Assembly (NCBI RefSeq): GCF_040459645.1
Contig: NZ_JARVHQ010000001.1
Location: 1,674,001-1,738,000, forward strand
DNA from: Bacillus cereus group sp. RP43
Lineage (GTDB): Bacteria > Bacillota > Bacilli > Bacillales > Bacillaceae_G
Reading direction: 5' to 3'
DNA length: 64,000 nucleotides
Part shown: positions 36,840-45,018 of the stretch, in pieces
Layout: each line of letters begins with the position of its first letter
Numbering within the stretch: the first letter of the stretch is position 1
Translations under genes and position numbers: made by a program
The notes under the pieces: generated by a model
The model's input: the letters and a program-made list of their open reading frames with translations, nothing else
Database searches by the model: none
Told to the model about the DNA's origin: nothing

Positions 36840-37854
36840 AAGCTCAAGTCAACGTTTTGGAATGACGATGGGGATTATTATATTTTTAATACTATGTGCT
36901 ATTTACATTAGTTTAACGAATGGTACGTTTGATATTACGATTACAGATGTATTTAAAACACTCCTTAGAATAGATCCAGTACCAGACCATGATTTAGTTA
37001 TTTTTGAGTTTCGTCTTCCGCGCATTGTAATTGCTGGATTAGTAGGATTAGGTCTCGGCGTTGCCGGTGCTGTAATTCAAGGGATTACGAAAAATGGATT
37101 GGCGGACCCAGGTATTTTAGGCGTAAATGCCGGAGCAGGAACAGCCATCGTTATTTTTATGTTTTTCTTTCAAGGACAATTAAAAAGTACAGACTGGGTT
37201 TCTATTATGATGATGCCAATGTTTGGTTTAGTGGGCGGATTAGGTGCAGCTATCATTATTTATCTGTTTTCTTGGAAAAACGGTAAGTTAGATTCGCAGC
37301 GTCTTTTATTAACAGGGATTGCGATTGGATCAGGATTTGGAGCCTTTTCTATGTACTTATCACTCAAAATGAAGTCAACTGATTTTGAAATGGCTGCAGT
37401 ATGGGTGTCTGGAAGTATTTATAATGCAAACTGGAAATATATTATTGCTATGTTGCCATGGCTTATTATATTAATTCCTCTCATACAAAAGAAAGCTTAT
37501 TTATTAGATTTATTTCAATTGGAAGAAACGAGTATTACAAGTTTAGGTGTTTCAGTAGAAAGAGAGAAATCAATTTTACTACTAAGTAGTATTGGACTTG
37601 TGAGCGCATGTGTTGCTGTTTCAGGAAGTATTGGTTTCATTGGGCTAATGGCACCGCATATAGCGAAACGACTTGTCGGTATTCAGCATAAGCATATCAT
37701 TCCTACGTGCGGAGTAATCGGAATGTTCCTTGTAATTGCTTCAGACTTTATTGCAAAAACAGTTTTCACACCTGTAGAGTTACCAGTTGGAATCGTTATT
37801 TCTATTGTCGGTGTACCTTATTTCTTATATTTACTTTATAAGGCGAAAGCGTAA
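36832..37854 (+). CDS. feuC: Iron-siderophore permease FeuC-like (FecCD family)
   Basis: The second FecCD permease, 340 residues, with LPRIVIAGLVGLGLGVAGAVIQG near the N-terminus and GLMAPHIAKRLVG as coupling loop. Together with FeuB it forms a heterodimeric channel. AGGAGGAGAGA precedes the ATG inside the previous gene. Confidence 0.87.
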   Translation: MLKSSSQRFGMTMGIIIFLILCAIYISLTNGTFDITITDVFKTLLRIDPVPDHDLVIFEFRLPRIVIAGLVGLGLGVAGAVIQGITKNGLADPGILGVNAGAGTAIVIFMFFFQGQLKSTDWVSIMMMPMFGLVGGLGAAIIIYLFSWKNGKLDSQRLLLTGIAIGSGFGAFSMYLSLKMKSTDFEMAAVWVSGSIYNANWKYIIAMLPWLIILIPLIQKKAYLLDLFQLEETSITSLGVSVEREKSILLLSSIGLVSACVAVSGSIGFIGLMAPHIAKRLVGIQHKHIIPTCGVIGMFLVIASDFIAKTVFTPVELPVGIVISIVGVPYFLYLLYKAKA

Positions 37855-37868
37855 GAGGAGGAATAAAA

Positions 37869-38690
37869 GTGAGTATTTTAAGTGCAAAAAATTTAGAAAC
37901 AAGTTATGAAAAGCTTACAGTGTTTCGCGATTTAAATGTGGAAATACAAGAAGGAAAAGTAACGACAATTATAGGACCAAACGGGTGCGGTAAATCGACA
38001 CTGTTAAAAACAATGGGAAGAATTTTAAAGCAAAAGAGCGGTAAAGTATATTTGCAAGGACAGGATTTAAATACAATTCCAACGAAAGAAATTGCGAAGC
38101 AGTTAGCTTTACTCCCGCAAACTCCAATTGCGCCAGGAGAGCTGAAAGTAGAAGAATTAATTTCTTATGGACGTTATCCACATCGAAATAATGTAAATAA
38201 GTTAACTTCAAAAGATAAAGAGATGATTGACTGGGCATTAGATATAACGAAAACTTCTGAATTTCGAACGAGACAAATTGCAAATTTATCAGGCGGTCAA
38301 CGACAAAAGGTATGGCTAGCGATGGCGTTAGCACAAGAGACAGAAGTGTTACTACTAGATGAACCAACTACATATCTTGATATGTCTCATCAATTAGATG
38401 TATTACAAATTGTAGAAAAATTAAACAAAGAGCATAATTGTACGGTCGTAATGGTACTACATGATATTAACCATGCAGCGAGGTTTTCAGATGAAATTAT
38501 TGCAATGAAGGAAGGGGAAATCGTTACAACTGGTAGCCCAGAAGAAATCATTACAAATGAAGTGTTAAAAGAAGTATTTCATATTGATGCACGTGTCATG
38601 ATTGATCCGTATAATGGGTCTCCTGTTTGTTTTGGATACGATAGCGTTGTACCTCAAGAAGAGAAAGTAGAAATATATGTAACGAGTTAA
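37869..38690 (+). CDS. ABC transporter ATP-binding protein (siderophore uptake)
   Basis: A 273-residue ATPase of the FepC/FhuC type. Walker A GPNGCGKST (near residue 36), signature LSGGQRQKVW and Walker B EVLLLDEPT are intact. The start GTG follows GAGGAGG. B. subtilis feuABC lacks a linked ATPase and borrows YusV; here the ATPase is encoded in the operon, which makes the system self-contained. Confidence 0.93.
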   Translation: MSILSAKNLETSYEKLTVFRDLNVEIQEGKVTTIIGPNGCGKSTLLKTMGRILKQKSGKVYLQGQDLNTIPTKEIAKQLALLPQTPIAPGELKVEELISYGRYPHRNNVNKLTSKDKEMIDWALDITKTSEFRTRQIANLSGGQRQKVWLAMALAQETEVLLLDEPTTYLDMSHQLDVLQIVEKLNKEHNCTVVMVLHDINHAARFSDEIIAMKEGEIVTTGSPEEIITNEVLKEVFHIDARVMIDPYNGSPVCFGYDSVVPQEEKVEIYVTS

Positions 38691-38705
38691 GAAGGGGGAT
38701 ATAAG

Positions 38706-39524
38706 ATGAATACTACTATTGAAAAACAGCAGATTATAACATCTAATACAGAACAGTGGAACATGTATTCAAAATTAGAAGGTCAGGAATATCAAATTCA
38801 TATTTCAAAGCCGAGGCAACCAGCACCAGAGTCAGGATATCCTGTTATATACGTATTAGATGGCAATGCCTTTTTTCAAACATTTCATGAAGCAGTTAAA
38901 ATACAATCAGTTAGAGCAGAAAAAACAGGTGTCTCACCAGCCATTATAGTAGGTATTGGTTATCCAATTGAAGGGGCATTTTCAGGTGAAGAAAGATGCT
39001 ATGATTTTACGCCTAGCGTAATTTCAAAAGATGCTCCTTTAAAACCGGATGGTAAACCGTGGCCTAAAACAGGAGGTGCACATAACTTCTTTACGTTTAT
39101 TGAAGAAGAATTGAAACCACAAATTGAAAATAATTTTGAAATTGATAAAGAGAAACAAACGTTATTTGGACATTCTCTAGGTGGATTATTTGCATTACAT
39201 ATACTATTTACAAATGTAAATGCTTTTCAAAATTATTTTATTAGTAGTCCGTCTATTTGGTGGAATAATCAATCTGTACTTGAAAAAGAAGAGAACCTTA
39301 TAAATGAATTAAATACAGCGAAGGTTGAAGCAGGAGTATTCCTTACAGTTGGATCATTGGAGCGAGCGCATATGGTTGTAGATGCAAATGCATTATCAGA
39401 GCGCCTACTCCAATTAAAACATGAGAAGTTTAGATTTAAATTTTATGAGGCTGAAGGAGAGAATCATGCATCTGTTGTGCCGACTTCTTTAAGTAAAGGA
39501 CTAAGGTATATTAGTCATATGTAG
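38706..39524 (+). CDS. Siderophore trilactone esterase (BesA-like)
   Basis: A 272-residue alpha/beta-hydrolase of the esterase D / enterochelin esterase-like group. The nucleophile is in FGHSLGGLFALH, with IYVLDGNAFFQ and VGIGYP upstream and a C-terminal His in GENHASVVP. As the last gene of the feu operon it most likely opens the lactone ring of imported ferric bacillibactin or enterobactin to release iron, as BesA does in B. subtilis. AGAAGGGGG precedes the ATG. Confidence 0.85.
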   Translation: MNTTIEKQQIITSNTEQWNMYSKLEGQEYQIHISKPRQPAPESGYPVIYVLDGNAFFQTFHEAVKIQSVRAEKTGVSPAIIVGIGYPIEGAFSGEERCYDFTPSVISKDAPLKPDGKPWPKTGGAHNFFTFIEEELKPQIENNFEIDKEKQTLFGHSLGGLFALHILFTNVNAFQNYFISSPSIWWNNQSVLEKEENLINELNTAKVEAGVFLTVGSLERAHMVVDANALSERLLQLKHEKFRFKFYEAEGENHASVVPTSLSKGLRYISHM

Positions 39525-39536
39525 AAGGAGTATATG

Positions 39537-39566
39537 AAAAAAGGTAAGCAATTGCTTACCTTTTTT
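39537..39566. terminator. Bidirectional terminator
   Basis: A perfect 30-bp palindrome (AAAAAAGGTAAGCA and complement around AATT) lies between the feu operon and the convergent methyltransferase gene. Confidence 0.9.
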
Positions 39567-39568
39567 CA

Positions 39569-40258
39569 CTATTGTTTTATTGCCACGTATCCATCAATTA
39601 AAAAGCTAGTGAAAAAACGAGTGATTTGAGTAAAGCCACATTCCTCCATGATAGTTAGTAAACCTGTTTCAGAAATAGGAAACATTTCTTTTTCAAAAGA
39701 ATTTTCAAATCGTTCCCAATCTTCTAATGGGATTTTATTTTGTAACATATGATTTCGCCAAGCATTCAATTGTGCAGAAAATTTATTTGTATGACGCACA
39801 CCATTTATCGTAGAGAGAAAAAATGGTGCACCTGGTTTTAAGCGGTTACTAATTTCTTTAAGAAGTTCTTTTTTCTGGTTAATATTTGGGATGAAATGAA
39901 GAACAAGCATGCAAGTAGCAGCGTCAAATAACTGATTCGGTAATAATGAATGGACGGTTCCGTGTGTAAAATGAATATGGTTTTGTAGTTCCTCTCTTTC
40001 AATTCTCTTTTTTGCTAACTGAAGCATTAGTTTAGACGGATCAACACCTGTAAATTCGAGGGTCTGATTTTGTTTACCCATTGAAATTATTTCTTGACCA
40101 CCGCCAGCACCAATAACTAATAAGTGTGGAGCGGAGATTCCTAATGGAATTGTAGTAGACAAGAAATGATTCATCATTTCATAAAGGGTAAAGTATCCAG
40201 GGATTTTTAATGGAATCATTCGTTCGTATGTATTTATGGTAGAGTCATTCCAACTCAT
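39569..40258 (-). CDS. Class I SAM-dependent methyltransferase
   Basis: 229 residues with motif I LLVIGAGGGQEIISMG near residue 48, an acidic motif II end (FTGVDPS) and motif IV around DAATCMLVLHFIPN. The substrate is unknown; small-molecule acceptors are typical. GGAGGGTG precedes the ATG. It is monocistronic and divergent from a LuxR-type regulator 86 bp away. Confidence 0.82.
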   Translation of the reverse strand: MSWNDSTINTYERMIPLKIPGYFTLYEMMNHFLSTTIPLGISAPHLLVIGAGGGQEIISMGKQNQTLEFTGVDPSKLMLQLAKKRIEREELQNHIHFTHGTVHSLLPNQLFDAATCMLVLHFIPNINQKKELLKEISNRLKPGAPFFLSTINGVRHTNKFSAQLNAWRNHMLQNKIPLEDWERFENSFEKEMFPISETGLLTIMEECGFTQITRFFTSFLIDGYVAIKQ

Positions 40259-40344
40259 TTTTCACCCTCCTTTTTTAAATTATAGTTCTATTATGAAATG
40301 AAACGGCTAGGGGAAACAATCCCATAAATCTGGGGGAGATAAAG

Positions 40345-41421
40345 ATGATTTATGAAAAGGTAACGAAAAAAATTATAGTGTTAATGAAAAGTGAAAGTTC
40401 AGCTAGACAATTTCAAGAACAGTTTTTAAAAATATTGCAAAAGGCAATTCCTTTTGATGCAGCCTGTTTTACAACTATAGATCCAAGCACATTTTTATCA
40501 ACTGGAGCATATACAGATCAAAGAATTGAAAAAATTCATCCGCAGTTATTTATGAATGAATTTTTAGAGGATGATTATAACAAATTTAAAGATTTAGCTC
40601 GAAATGCTCCTCATGCTGCTGCACTGGGTATTGTTACAAATGGTGAACAAATAATGAGCTCCAGGTATCGGGAAATTTTAAAACCAGCCGGTTTTGTAGA
40701 TGAAGTAAGAGCGGCTTGTATGAGTAAAGGAAAATGTTTTGGGCACCTTAGTTTGTTTCGAGATAATACAAGAGTATCTTTTCAACAAAATGAATGTGAG
40801 TACTTATCAAAGATAAGCTCTATTGTGGGAGATACATTAAGAAAATCATTTATAACATATTCAGAGGAACAAGTGGAAGTAGTAGGAACGGGTACGATTA
40901 TATTAAATGAAAAATTCAACCTACTATATTGGGATCAAAATGGAAAGGCGTGGCTATCCACTCTTAGAACATATGAACAATTGAATGAAGATGACGTTCC
41001 AAGGCCTATACGTGCGGTTTGTTCAAGAGTGAAAGCTAACGAATCTAATAGAGCAGCAACAGATGAAGGCGAAATGGTATGTATTGGTTTATTTTGTGGA
41101 CAATTTTTAGTTATTCGCGCGAGTAGGTTAGAAGGTTACGGTAGTTGTAATGATGGCTATATAGTTTTGTTTGAAAGAGCGAGGCCGAAAGAAGTTTTTC
41201 CCCTTATTGCAGATTCTTATAGTCTTTCTCAAAGAGAGAAGCAAGTGATAGTAGGAATTGTTAGAGGGATGTCAACAAAAGACGTGGCGGAAGAGTTGCA
41301 TATTTCTACGTATACAGTTCAAGATCATTTTAAATCCATTTTTGAAAAGGTAGGGGTATGTAGTAGAAATGAACTTATATGGGAGGTTTTTTCGAAGTTT
41401 TGTTTTTCTAAAGAGAAGTAA
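40345..41421 (+). CDS. LuxR-type transcriptional regulator with GAF-like sensor domain
   Basis: A 358-residue protein. The N-terminal two thirds look like a GAF-type sensor domain, and the C-terminus (about 290-350) is a LuxR/NarL HTH (LSQREKQVIVGIVRGMSTKDVAEELHISTYTVQDHF). It is not a response regulator, as no receiver domain is present. The ligand and targets are unknown; the divergent methyltransferase gene is one candidate target. The start follows TGGGGGAG. Confidence 0.82.
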   Translation: MIYEKVTKKIIVLMKSESSARQFQEQFLKILQKAIPFDAACFTTIDPSTFLSTGAYTDQRIEKIHPQLFMNEFLEDDYNKFKDLARNAPHAAALGIVTNGEQIMSSRYREILKPAGFVDEVRAACMSKGKCFGHLSLFRDNTRVSFQQNECEYLSKISSIVGDTLRKSFITYSEEQVEVVGTGTIILNEKFNLLYWDQNGKAWLSTLRTYEQLNEDDVPRPIRAVCSRVKANESNRAATDEGEMVCIGLFCGQFLVIRASRLEGYGSCNDGYIVLFERARPKEVFPLIADSYSLSQREKQVIVGIVRGMSTKDVAEELHISTYTVQDHFKSIFEKVGVCSRNELIWEVFSKFCFSKEK

Positions 41422-41427
41422 CAATAG

Positions 41428-41464
41428 AAAAGAATCCAAAGTCATTTAGGATTCTTTTTTTTTA
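41428..41464 (+). terminator. Intrinsic terminator of the LuxR-type gene
   Basis: A 10-bp stem AAAAGAATCC / GGATTCTTTT is followed by more T residues. Confidence 0.85.
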
Positions 41465-41477
41465 ATTTTTTTTAGGA

Positions 41478-41559
41478 TAACCAAAAACATTCAAATAAAT
41501 ATTTGAATGTTTTTGGTTAATAAGGTATACTACATACATAATCAAATATATACTTGAAT
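41478..41559 (+). promoter_or_regulatory. Promoter and two CadC-type operators of the ArsR gene
   Basis: A 19-bp perfect inverted repeat (41478-41496 / 41501-41519) contains TCAAATAAATATTTGAAT, which is the classical CadC operator core. TTGAAT (41503-41508) and TATACT (41526-41531) with a 17-bp spacer form the promoter. A second, 16/18-matching copy (TCAAATATATACTTGAAT, 41542-41559) lies just downstream of the start site. The layout is that of an autoregulated metal-responsive repressor. Confidence 0.85.
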
Positions 41560-41573
41560 AAGAGGTGTTACTT

Positions 41574-41948
41574 ATGAAAGAAGAACATTGTGAACTTTGT
41601 TATCACGATGAGCAAAAAGTAAAGCATGCAAGTGACATGTTGGAGAAAGAAAATATAAGTAGTGTAGCGAAAATGTTCAAGGCACTCGCGGATGAAACAC
41701 GATTAAAAATTGCGTATGCACTGTATACGGAAAAGGAACTTTGTGTACGCGATGTCGCAAGTATTATTCATAGTAGTATTGCAACGGCTTCGCATCATTT
41801 AAGACTGTTACAAACAATAGGATTAGCAAAAAAGCGTAAAGAAGGAAAACTTGTTTTTTATTCATTAGATGATTCTCATGTAAATGGATTAATTGAATTG
41901 GCGTTTAGTCATAGTAGTGAAATGAACAAGAAAGAACTTGATATGTAG
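41574..41948 (+). CDS. ArsR/SmtB-family metal-responsive repressor (CadC-like)
   Basis: 124 residues with a winged helix (ELCVRDVASIIHSSIATASHHLRLL) and an N-terminal Cys pair C6/C9. CadC binds Cd/Pb/Zn through N-terminal Cys and the alpha3-like Cys-x-Cys; here the latter is C57-V-R59, so one thiol ligand is replaced by Arg. The C-terminal zinc site of some members is not obvious. The preferred start (41574) lies after AGAGGTG; GTG 41565 is part of that site. It is probably autoregulated and heads a run of genes ending in a CDF exporter. Confidence 0.85.
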   Translation: MKEEHCELCYHDEQKVKHASDMLEKENISSVAKMFKALADETRLKIAYALYTEKELCVRDVASIIHSSIATASHHLRLLQTIGLAKKRKEGKLVFYSLDDSHVNGLIELAFSHSSEMNKKELDM

Positions 41949-41952
41949 TAAG

Positions 41953-41986
41953 GCATTTTCATAAAGAAATTTCTTTATGAAAATGC
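41953..41986. repeat. Perfect 34-bp palindrome between the ArsR gene and gpmA
   Basis: GCATTTTCATAAAGAAA (41953-41969) and its exact complement (41970-41986) abut with no spacer. No U-run follows, so termination is doubtful; it could partly terminate, direct RNA processing or bind a dimeric regulator. Confidence 0.65.
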
Positions 41987-42014
41987 AACTTTAAAAGGAG
42001 AGGAGATAATAAGT

Positions 42015-42737
42015 ATGATTAAGCTCGTTTTAATAAGACACGGACAAAGTGAATGGAATGTTGAAAATCGGTTTACAGGCTGGACAGATGTAGACTTATC
42101 AAATGCTGGTCTTCGAGAAGCAAGAGAAGCTGGAGAGATTTTGAAAGCCGATGGATTCTCATTCGATATAGCATATACATCTGTTTTAAAAAGAGCGATG
42201 CGTACTTTGTGGATTGCTCTTGAGGAAATGGATTTGATGTGGATACCTATTCATAAAACCTGGAAATTAAATGAGAGACATTACGGTGCACTTCAAGGAT
42301 TAAATAAAGAAGAAACAGCGAGAAAATATGGTGATGAGAGAGTAACTTTATGGAGACGTTCAACAAATGTACGCCCACCAGCTCTTACAAAAGATGATGA
42401 GAGATATGAAGCGGCACATCCGAAGTATAGAGATTTAAAAGAAAATAAGTTTCCCCTTACAGAAAATCTAGAAGATACAGAAAAACGAGTTGTTTCATAT
42501 TGGGATGAAGAAATAGCCCCTAATTTAAAAGATGGAAAAAAAGTGATTATTGCAGCGCATGGAAATACAATACGAGCTTTAGTAAAACATTTAGATCAAA
42601 TTTCAGATGAAGATATAGAATATGTAAATATTCCAACAGGAACACCATTAGTTTATGAATTAGATAACGATTTAAAACCGATATGTCATTATTATTTAAG
42701 GGGAAAAGGAGAAGTGATGGAAAGAAAAATAGTGTAA
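42015..42737 (+). CDS. gpmA: 2,3-bisphosphoglycerate-dependent phosphoglycerate mutase
   Basis: Glycolytic mutase that interconverts 3- and 2-phosphoglycerate using a phosphohistidine and no metal. The motifs are [10 protein letters not shown] at 6-15, [22 protein letters not shown] and [12 protein letters not shown] with the second His. The length (240 aa) is normal. AAAGGAGAGGAG precedes the ATG. Bacillus normally depends on the Mn-requiring iPGM encoded in the main glycolytic operon, so this is the second, metal-independent enzyme. It lies 66 bp after an ArsR-type repressor gene, separated by a palindrome. Confidence 0.95.
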   Translation: MIKLVLIRHGQSEWNVENRFTGWTDVDLSNAGLREAREAGEILKADGFSFDIAYTSVLKRAMRTLWIALEEMDLMWIPIHKTWKLNERHYGALQGLNKEETARKYGDERVTLWRRSTNVRPPALTKDDERYEAAHPKYRDLKENKFPLTENLEDTEKRVVSYWDEEIAPNLKDGKKVIIAAHGNTIRALVKHLDQISDEDIEYVNIPTGTPLVYELDNDLKPICHYYLRGKGEVMERKIV

Positions 42738-42797
42738 AATAATCATTTTCACATACCCTACCTCAGTATTGTATGAGGTTAATGGAGGTAACAAATA

Positions 42798-43058
42798 TTG
42801 TTACATTATACTGTTGTAAATAAAGAAACTTGTGAATCATGTGGAGTATGCCGCTCTATAGCACCAGATATATATCAATTGGATTGTAAAAGTAAAGCAT
42901 TTGGTGCATTAGATCACAATGAAGGAATAATTGGAATTCCAACTACATTTTTGAATGCAATGGTGGCAGCATATGAAAGTTGTCCGACAAATTCGATTCG
43001 AGTAGGAAAAGAGTCGTTTGAAAATCAAGAATTAGAAAATGGTATGAGAATGGATTAA
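42798..43058 (+). CDS. fer: [4Fe-4S] ferredoxin
   Basis: An 86-residue ferredoxin with CESCGVC (C12, C15, C18) and the fourth Cys in the C-terminal CPTNSIRV, the pattern of single-cluster Bacillus ferredoxins. GGAGGT precedes the TTG start at 42798. It lies between gpmA and the CDF exporter on the same strand, with no terminator on either side, and is probably cotranscribed. Its redox partner is unknown. Confidence 0.85.
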   Translation: MLHYTVVNKETCESCGVCRSIAPDIYQLDCKSKAFGALDHNEGIIGIPTTFLNAMVAAYESCPTNSIRVGKESFENQELENGMRMD

Positions 43059-43150
43059 AGCCGCATTTCTATATTAATAAAAGCAATAGACAGATAGAAG
43101 TGGTGAACTTCAGAACAAATGTTAATAGATTAATAAAAGGAGGAATTTAT

Positions 43151-44098
43151 ATGGGACATCATCACGGTCACCAACATCATGGGCATACTCACGGGCATTC
43201 CCACGGACATCATCATTTTGAAGCGAGTAGAGAAGGGAATAAGAAAGGTTTAGTTACGGCATTAGTAATTACGGCAATTATTATGTTTCTTGAATTTTTT
43301 GGAGGACTAGTTACAAATAGTTTAGCCTTATTATCTGATTCAGGACATATGTTAAGTGATACAAGTTCGTTATTATTAAGTTTAATTGCCATTGGATTAG
43401 CAGCTAGAACAGTTACTTCTACAAAAACGTATGGATATTATCGTTTTGAAATTTTAGCTGCATTAATTAATGGAATTACATTATTTGTTGTGGCGGGACT
43501 TATCGTGTGGGAAGCAATCGGAAGGTTTTTTGAACCACCAACTGTAGCGAGTGGTCCAATGATGTTAATCGCATCAATTGGTTTACTAGCAAATTTAATT
43601 AGTGCATGGGCTCTTATGAGACAAGGCGATGTGAAAAATAACGTCAATTTACGTAGTGCATATTTACATGTTCTTGGAGATGCTTTAGGTTCAGTTGGTG
43701 CGTTAGTAGCTGGTGCACTTATGTCTTTATTTTCATGGTATATTGCAGATCCAATTATCTCAGTAATTGTGGCGCTATTAATTTTAAAGAGTGCATGGGG
43801 AGTAACAAAACATTCCATTCATATACTTATGGAGGGTACACCTGTTTCAATTGAGATAGAACAAGTTAAGCAAGCTATTAAAGAAGTAGAGGGTGTACGT
43901 GATATACACGATCTCCACATTTGGACAATTACATCAGGATTAGATGCATTAAGTGTCCATGTAATGATCGATAAAAAACAGGACGATCAAGAAGTGCTTC
44001 AAAATATTATTACTATGTTAAAACAGGAGTTCCATATTGAACATGCTACAATTCAAATTGAAACGCTTAAGATTAAGCATAGTGAAATGGTCATTTAA
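43151..44098 (+). CDS. czcD: Cation diffusion facilitator metal exporter (CzcD-like)
   Basis: A 315-residue CDF antiporter with a strongly His-rich N-terminus (about 15 His in the first 24 residues) and six membrane helices. The site residues are in SDSGHMLSDTSSLL and HVLGDALGSVGALV (HxxxD pairs), and a cytoplasmic domain follows. It would export Zn2+, Co2+ or Cd2+ in exchange for protons. AAAGGAGG precedes ATG 43151; the upstream start at 43100 has none. It is the last gene of a possible ArsR-gpmA-fer-czcD unit. Confidence 0.93.
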   Translation: MGHHHGHQHHGHTHGHSHGHHHFEASREGNKKGLVTALVITAIIMFLEFFGGLVTNSLALLSDSGHMLSDTSSLLLSLIAIGLAARTVTSTKTYGYYRFEILAALINGITLFVVAGLIVWEAIGRFFEPPTVASGPMMLIASIGLLANLISAWALMRQGDVKNNVNLRSAYLHVLGDALGSVGALVAGALMSLFSWYIADPIISVIVALLILKSAWGVTKHSIHILMEGTPVSIEIEQVKQAIKEVEGVRDIHDLHIWTITSGLDALSVHVMIDKKQDDQEVLQNIITMLKQEFHIEHATIQIETLKIKHSEMVI

Positions 44099-44105
44099 TA
44101 AAATT

Positions 44106-44149
44106 GAACAAAAAGGCTATGGAGGAAATTCTCCATAGCCTTTTTGTTC
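44106..44149 (+). terminator. Intrinsic terminator of the CDF gene
   Basis: A 19-bp perfect stem containing AAAAAGGCTATGGAG with a 6-base loop; the 3' arm includes T5. Confidence 0.92.
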
Positions 44150-44263
44150 ACGTAAGTAGAATTGTCCTTTTTGAACGTTTTGTTTCAACTTTTCGTCTAA
44201 AGAGACAAAAAGTTGTCACAATTCCGTCACAATTAGCATAAACATACTATAAACGAAATGAAC

Positions 44264-44342
44264 TTATCCCGCATAATAGCCCGATTGATTCAACTAATAA
44301 TCAGTAGGGCTGAAAACACCACTGATTAAAAGTTCACTTTAT
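44264..44342 (+). repeat. Short bcr-type repeat (internally deleted)
   Basis: It starts with TTATCCCGC, shares CCCGATTG, then CTAATAATCAGT, then the CACTGATTA stem and TTCACTTTAT with the full element at 44649-44807. It lacks about 75 bp from the middle of that element (the GGGCAGT to ACTGCCC nested stem). The last bases abut the ribosome site of the following small gene. Confidence 0.6.
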
Positions 44343-44361
44343 TCTCAAGGAGGTAGGTCGT

Positions 44362-44589
44362 ATGAAAACTATTCTTGCTATCGCTGGGCTTATTTGGGTT
44401 TTATCACACGGTATTCCAATTTATGAAGGAGAACAAATTCGTAGTGCTCTAAATAAAGAATTTAATGAATATCATATTATTGATCGACAAGATAATGTTG
44501 TTACAGTTCGTGTAAATGATTGTTTTCATACAGTTACCGTTGAAGGAACTTCTGTAGTTAATGATACAAAATTATGTGATCAACAATAG
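44362..44589 (+). CDS. Small exported or membrane-anchored protein
   Basis: 75 residues with a hydrophobic N-terminus (residues 3-16, weak signal or anchor) and a small domain with two Cys (DCFHTVTVEG and KLCDQQ). CAAGGAGGTAGG precedes the ATG. It is flanked by two related bcr-type repeats 40 to 60 bp away. I do not recognise the family. The two Cys could form a disulfide outside the cell. Confidence 0.65.
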   Translation: MKTILAIAGLIWVLSHGIPIYEGEQIRSALNKEFNEYHIIDRQDNVVTVRVNDCFHTVTVEGTSVVNDTKLCDQQ

Positions 44590-44610
44590 ATGTATATATA
44601 ATAGAAAGAA

Positions 44611-44646
44611 AAAGTCTCAATTCAAGTTTGTAATGATTGAGGCTTT
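44611..44646 (+). terminator. Terminator of the small exported protein gene
   Basis: The stem AAAGTCTCAAT pairs with ATTGAGGCTTT (one G-U pair) and is followed by T-rich sequence. Confidence 0.7.
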
Positions 44647-44648
44647 TA

Positions 44649-44807
44649 TTTATCCCGCTATTTGTGGGCAGTAAAACTCCCACCTCAAAATTCGGCTTGA
44701 GCAAAGAAATTAGGTGGGAGATAAACTGCCCGTAAACACCCGATTGGTGTGGGCTAATAATCAGTGGAGGATGAACAAAACCCCTACTGATTATAGTTTC
44801 ACTTTAT
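44649..44807 (+). repeat. Full-length bcr-type repeat flanked by TTTAT
   Basis: About 159 bp bounded by TTTAT at 44649-44653 and 44803-44807. It contains a nested structure: outer stem GGGCAGT/ACTGCCC (44666-44672, 44725-44731) enclosing CTCCCACCT/AGGTGGGAG (44677-44685, 44712-44720), then a 3' hairpin AATCAGTGGAGG. Size, TTTAT borders and the terminal hairpin fit the mobile bcr1-like repeats of the B. cereus group. Assignment to the exact bcr class is from memory. Confidence 0.7.
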
Positions 44808-44913
44808 TGAGTTTTAGTGAGAGATTTCATTATTTTTTGGAAAAAGGAAAGGGTATACTGAAAATTGAGACTGAGAAGCTAATAATTTGTTAAGAATAAT
44901 CATAGAGTGGGAA

Positions 44914-44932
44914 TATACTCATATGGGGTATC
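44914..44932. promoter_or_regulatory. CsoR-like box upstream of csoR
   Basis: TATACTCATATGGGGTATC has the TAC...GGGTAT form of the other two boxes in this locus and lies about 90 bp before the csoR start. Autoregulation is plausible but no clear promoter was found to overlap it. Confidence 0.4.
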
Positions 44933-45018
44933 ATACATAGATATTTAATGCTATAATTGGTATACTCGTAAAAGTAATAGTTTTATTGGATGAAGAGAAA
45001 CTTTGAGAAGGTGATAAT

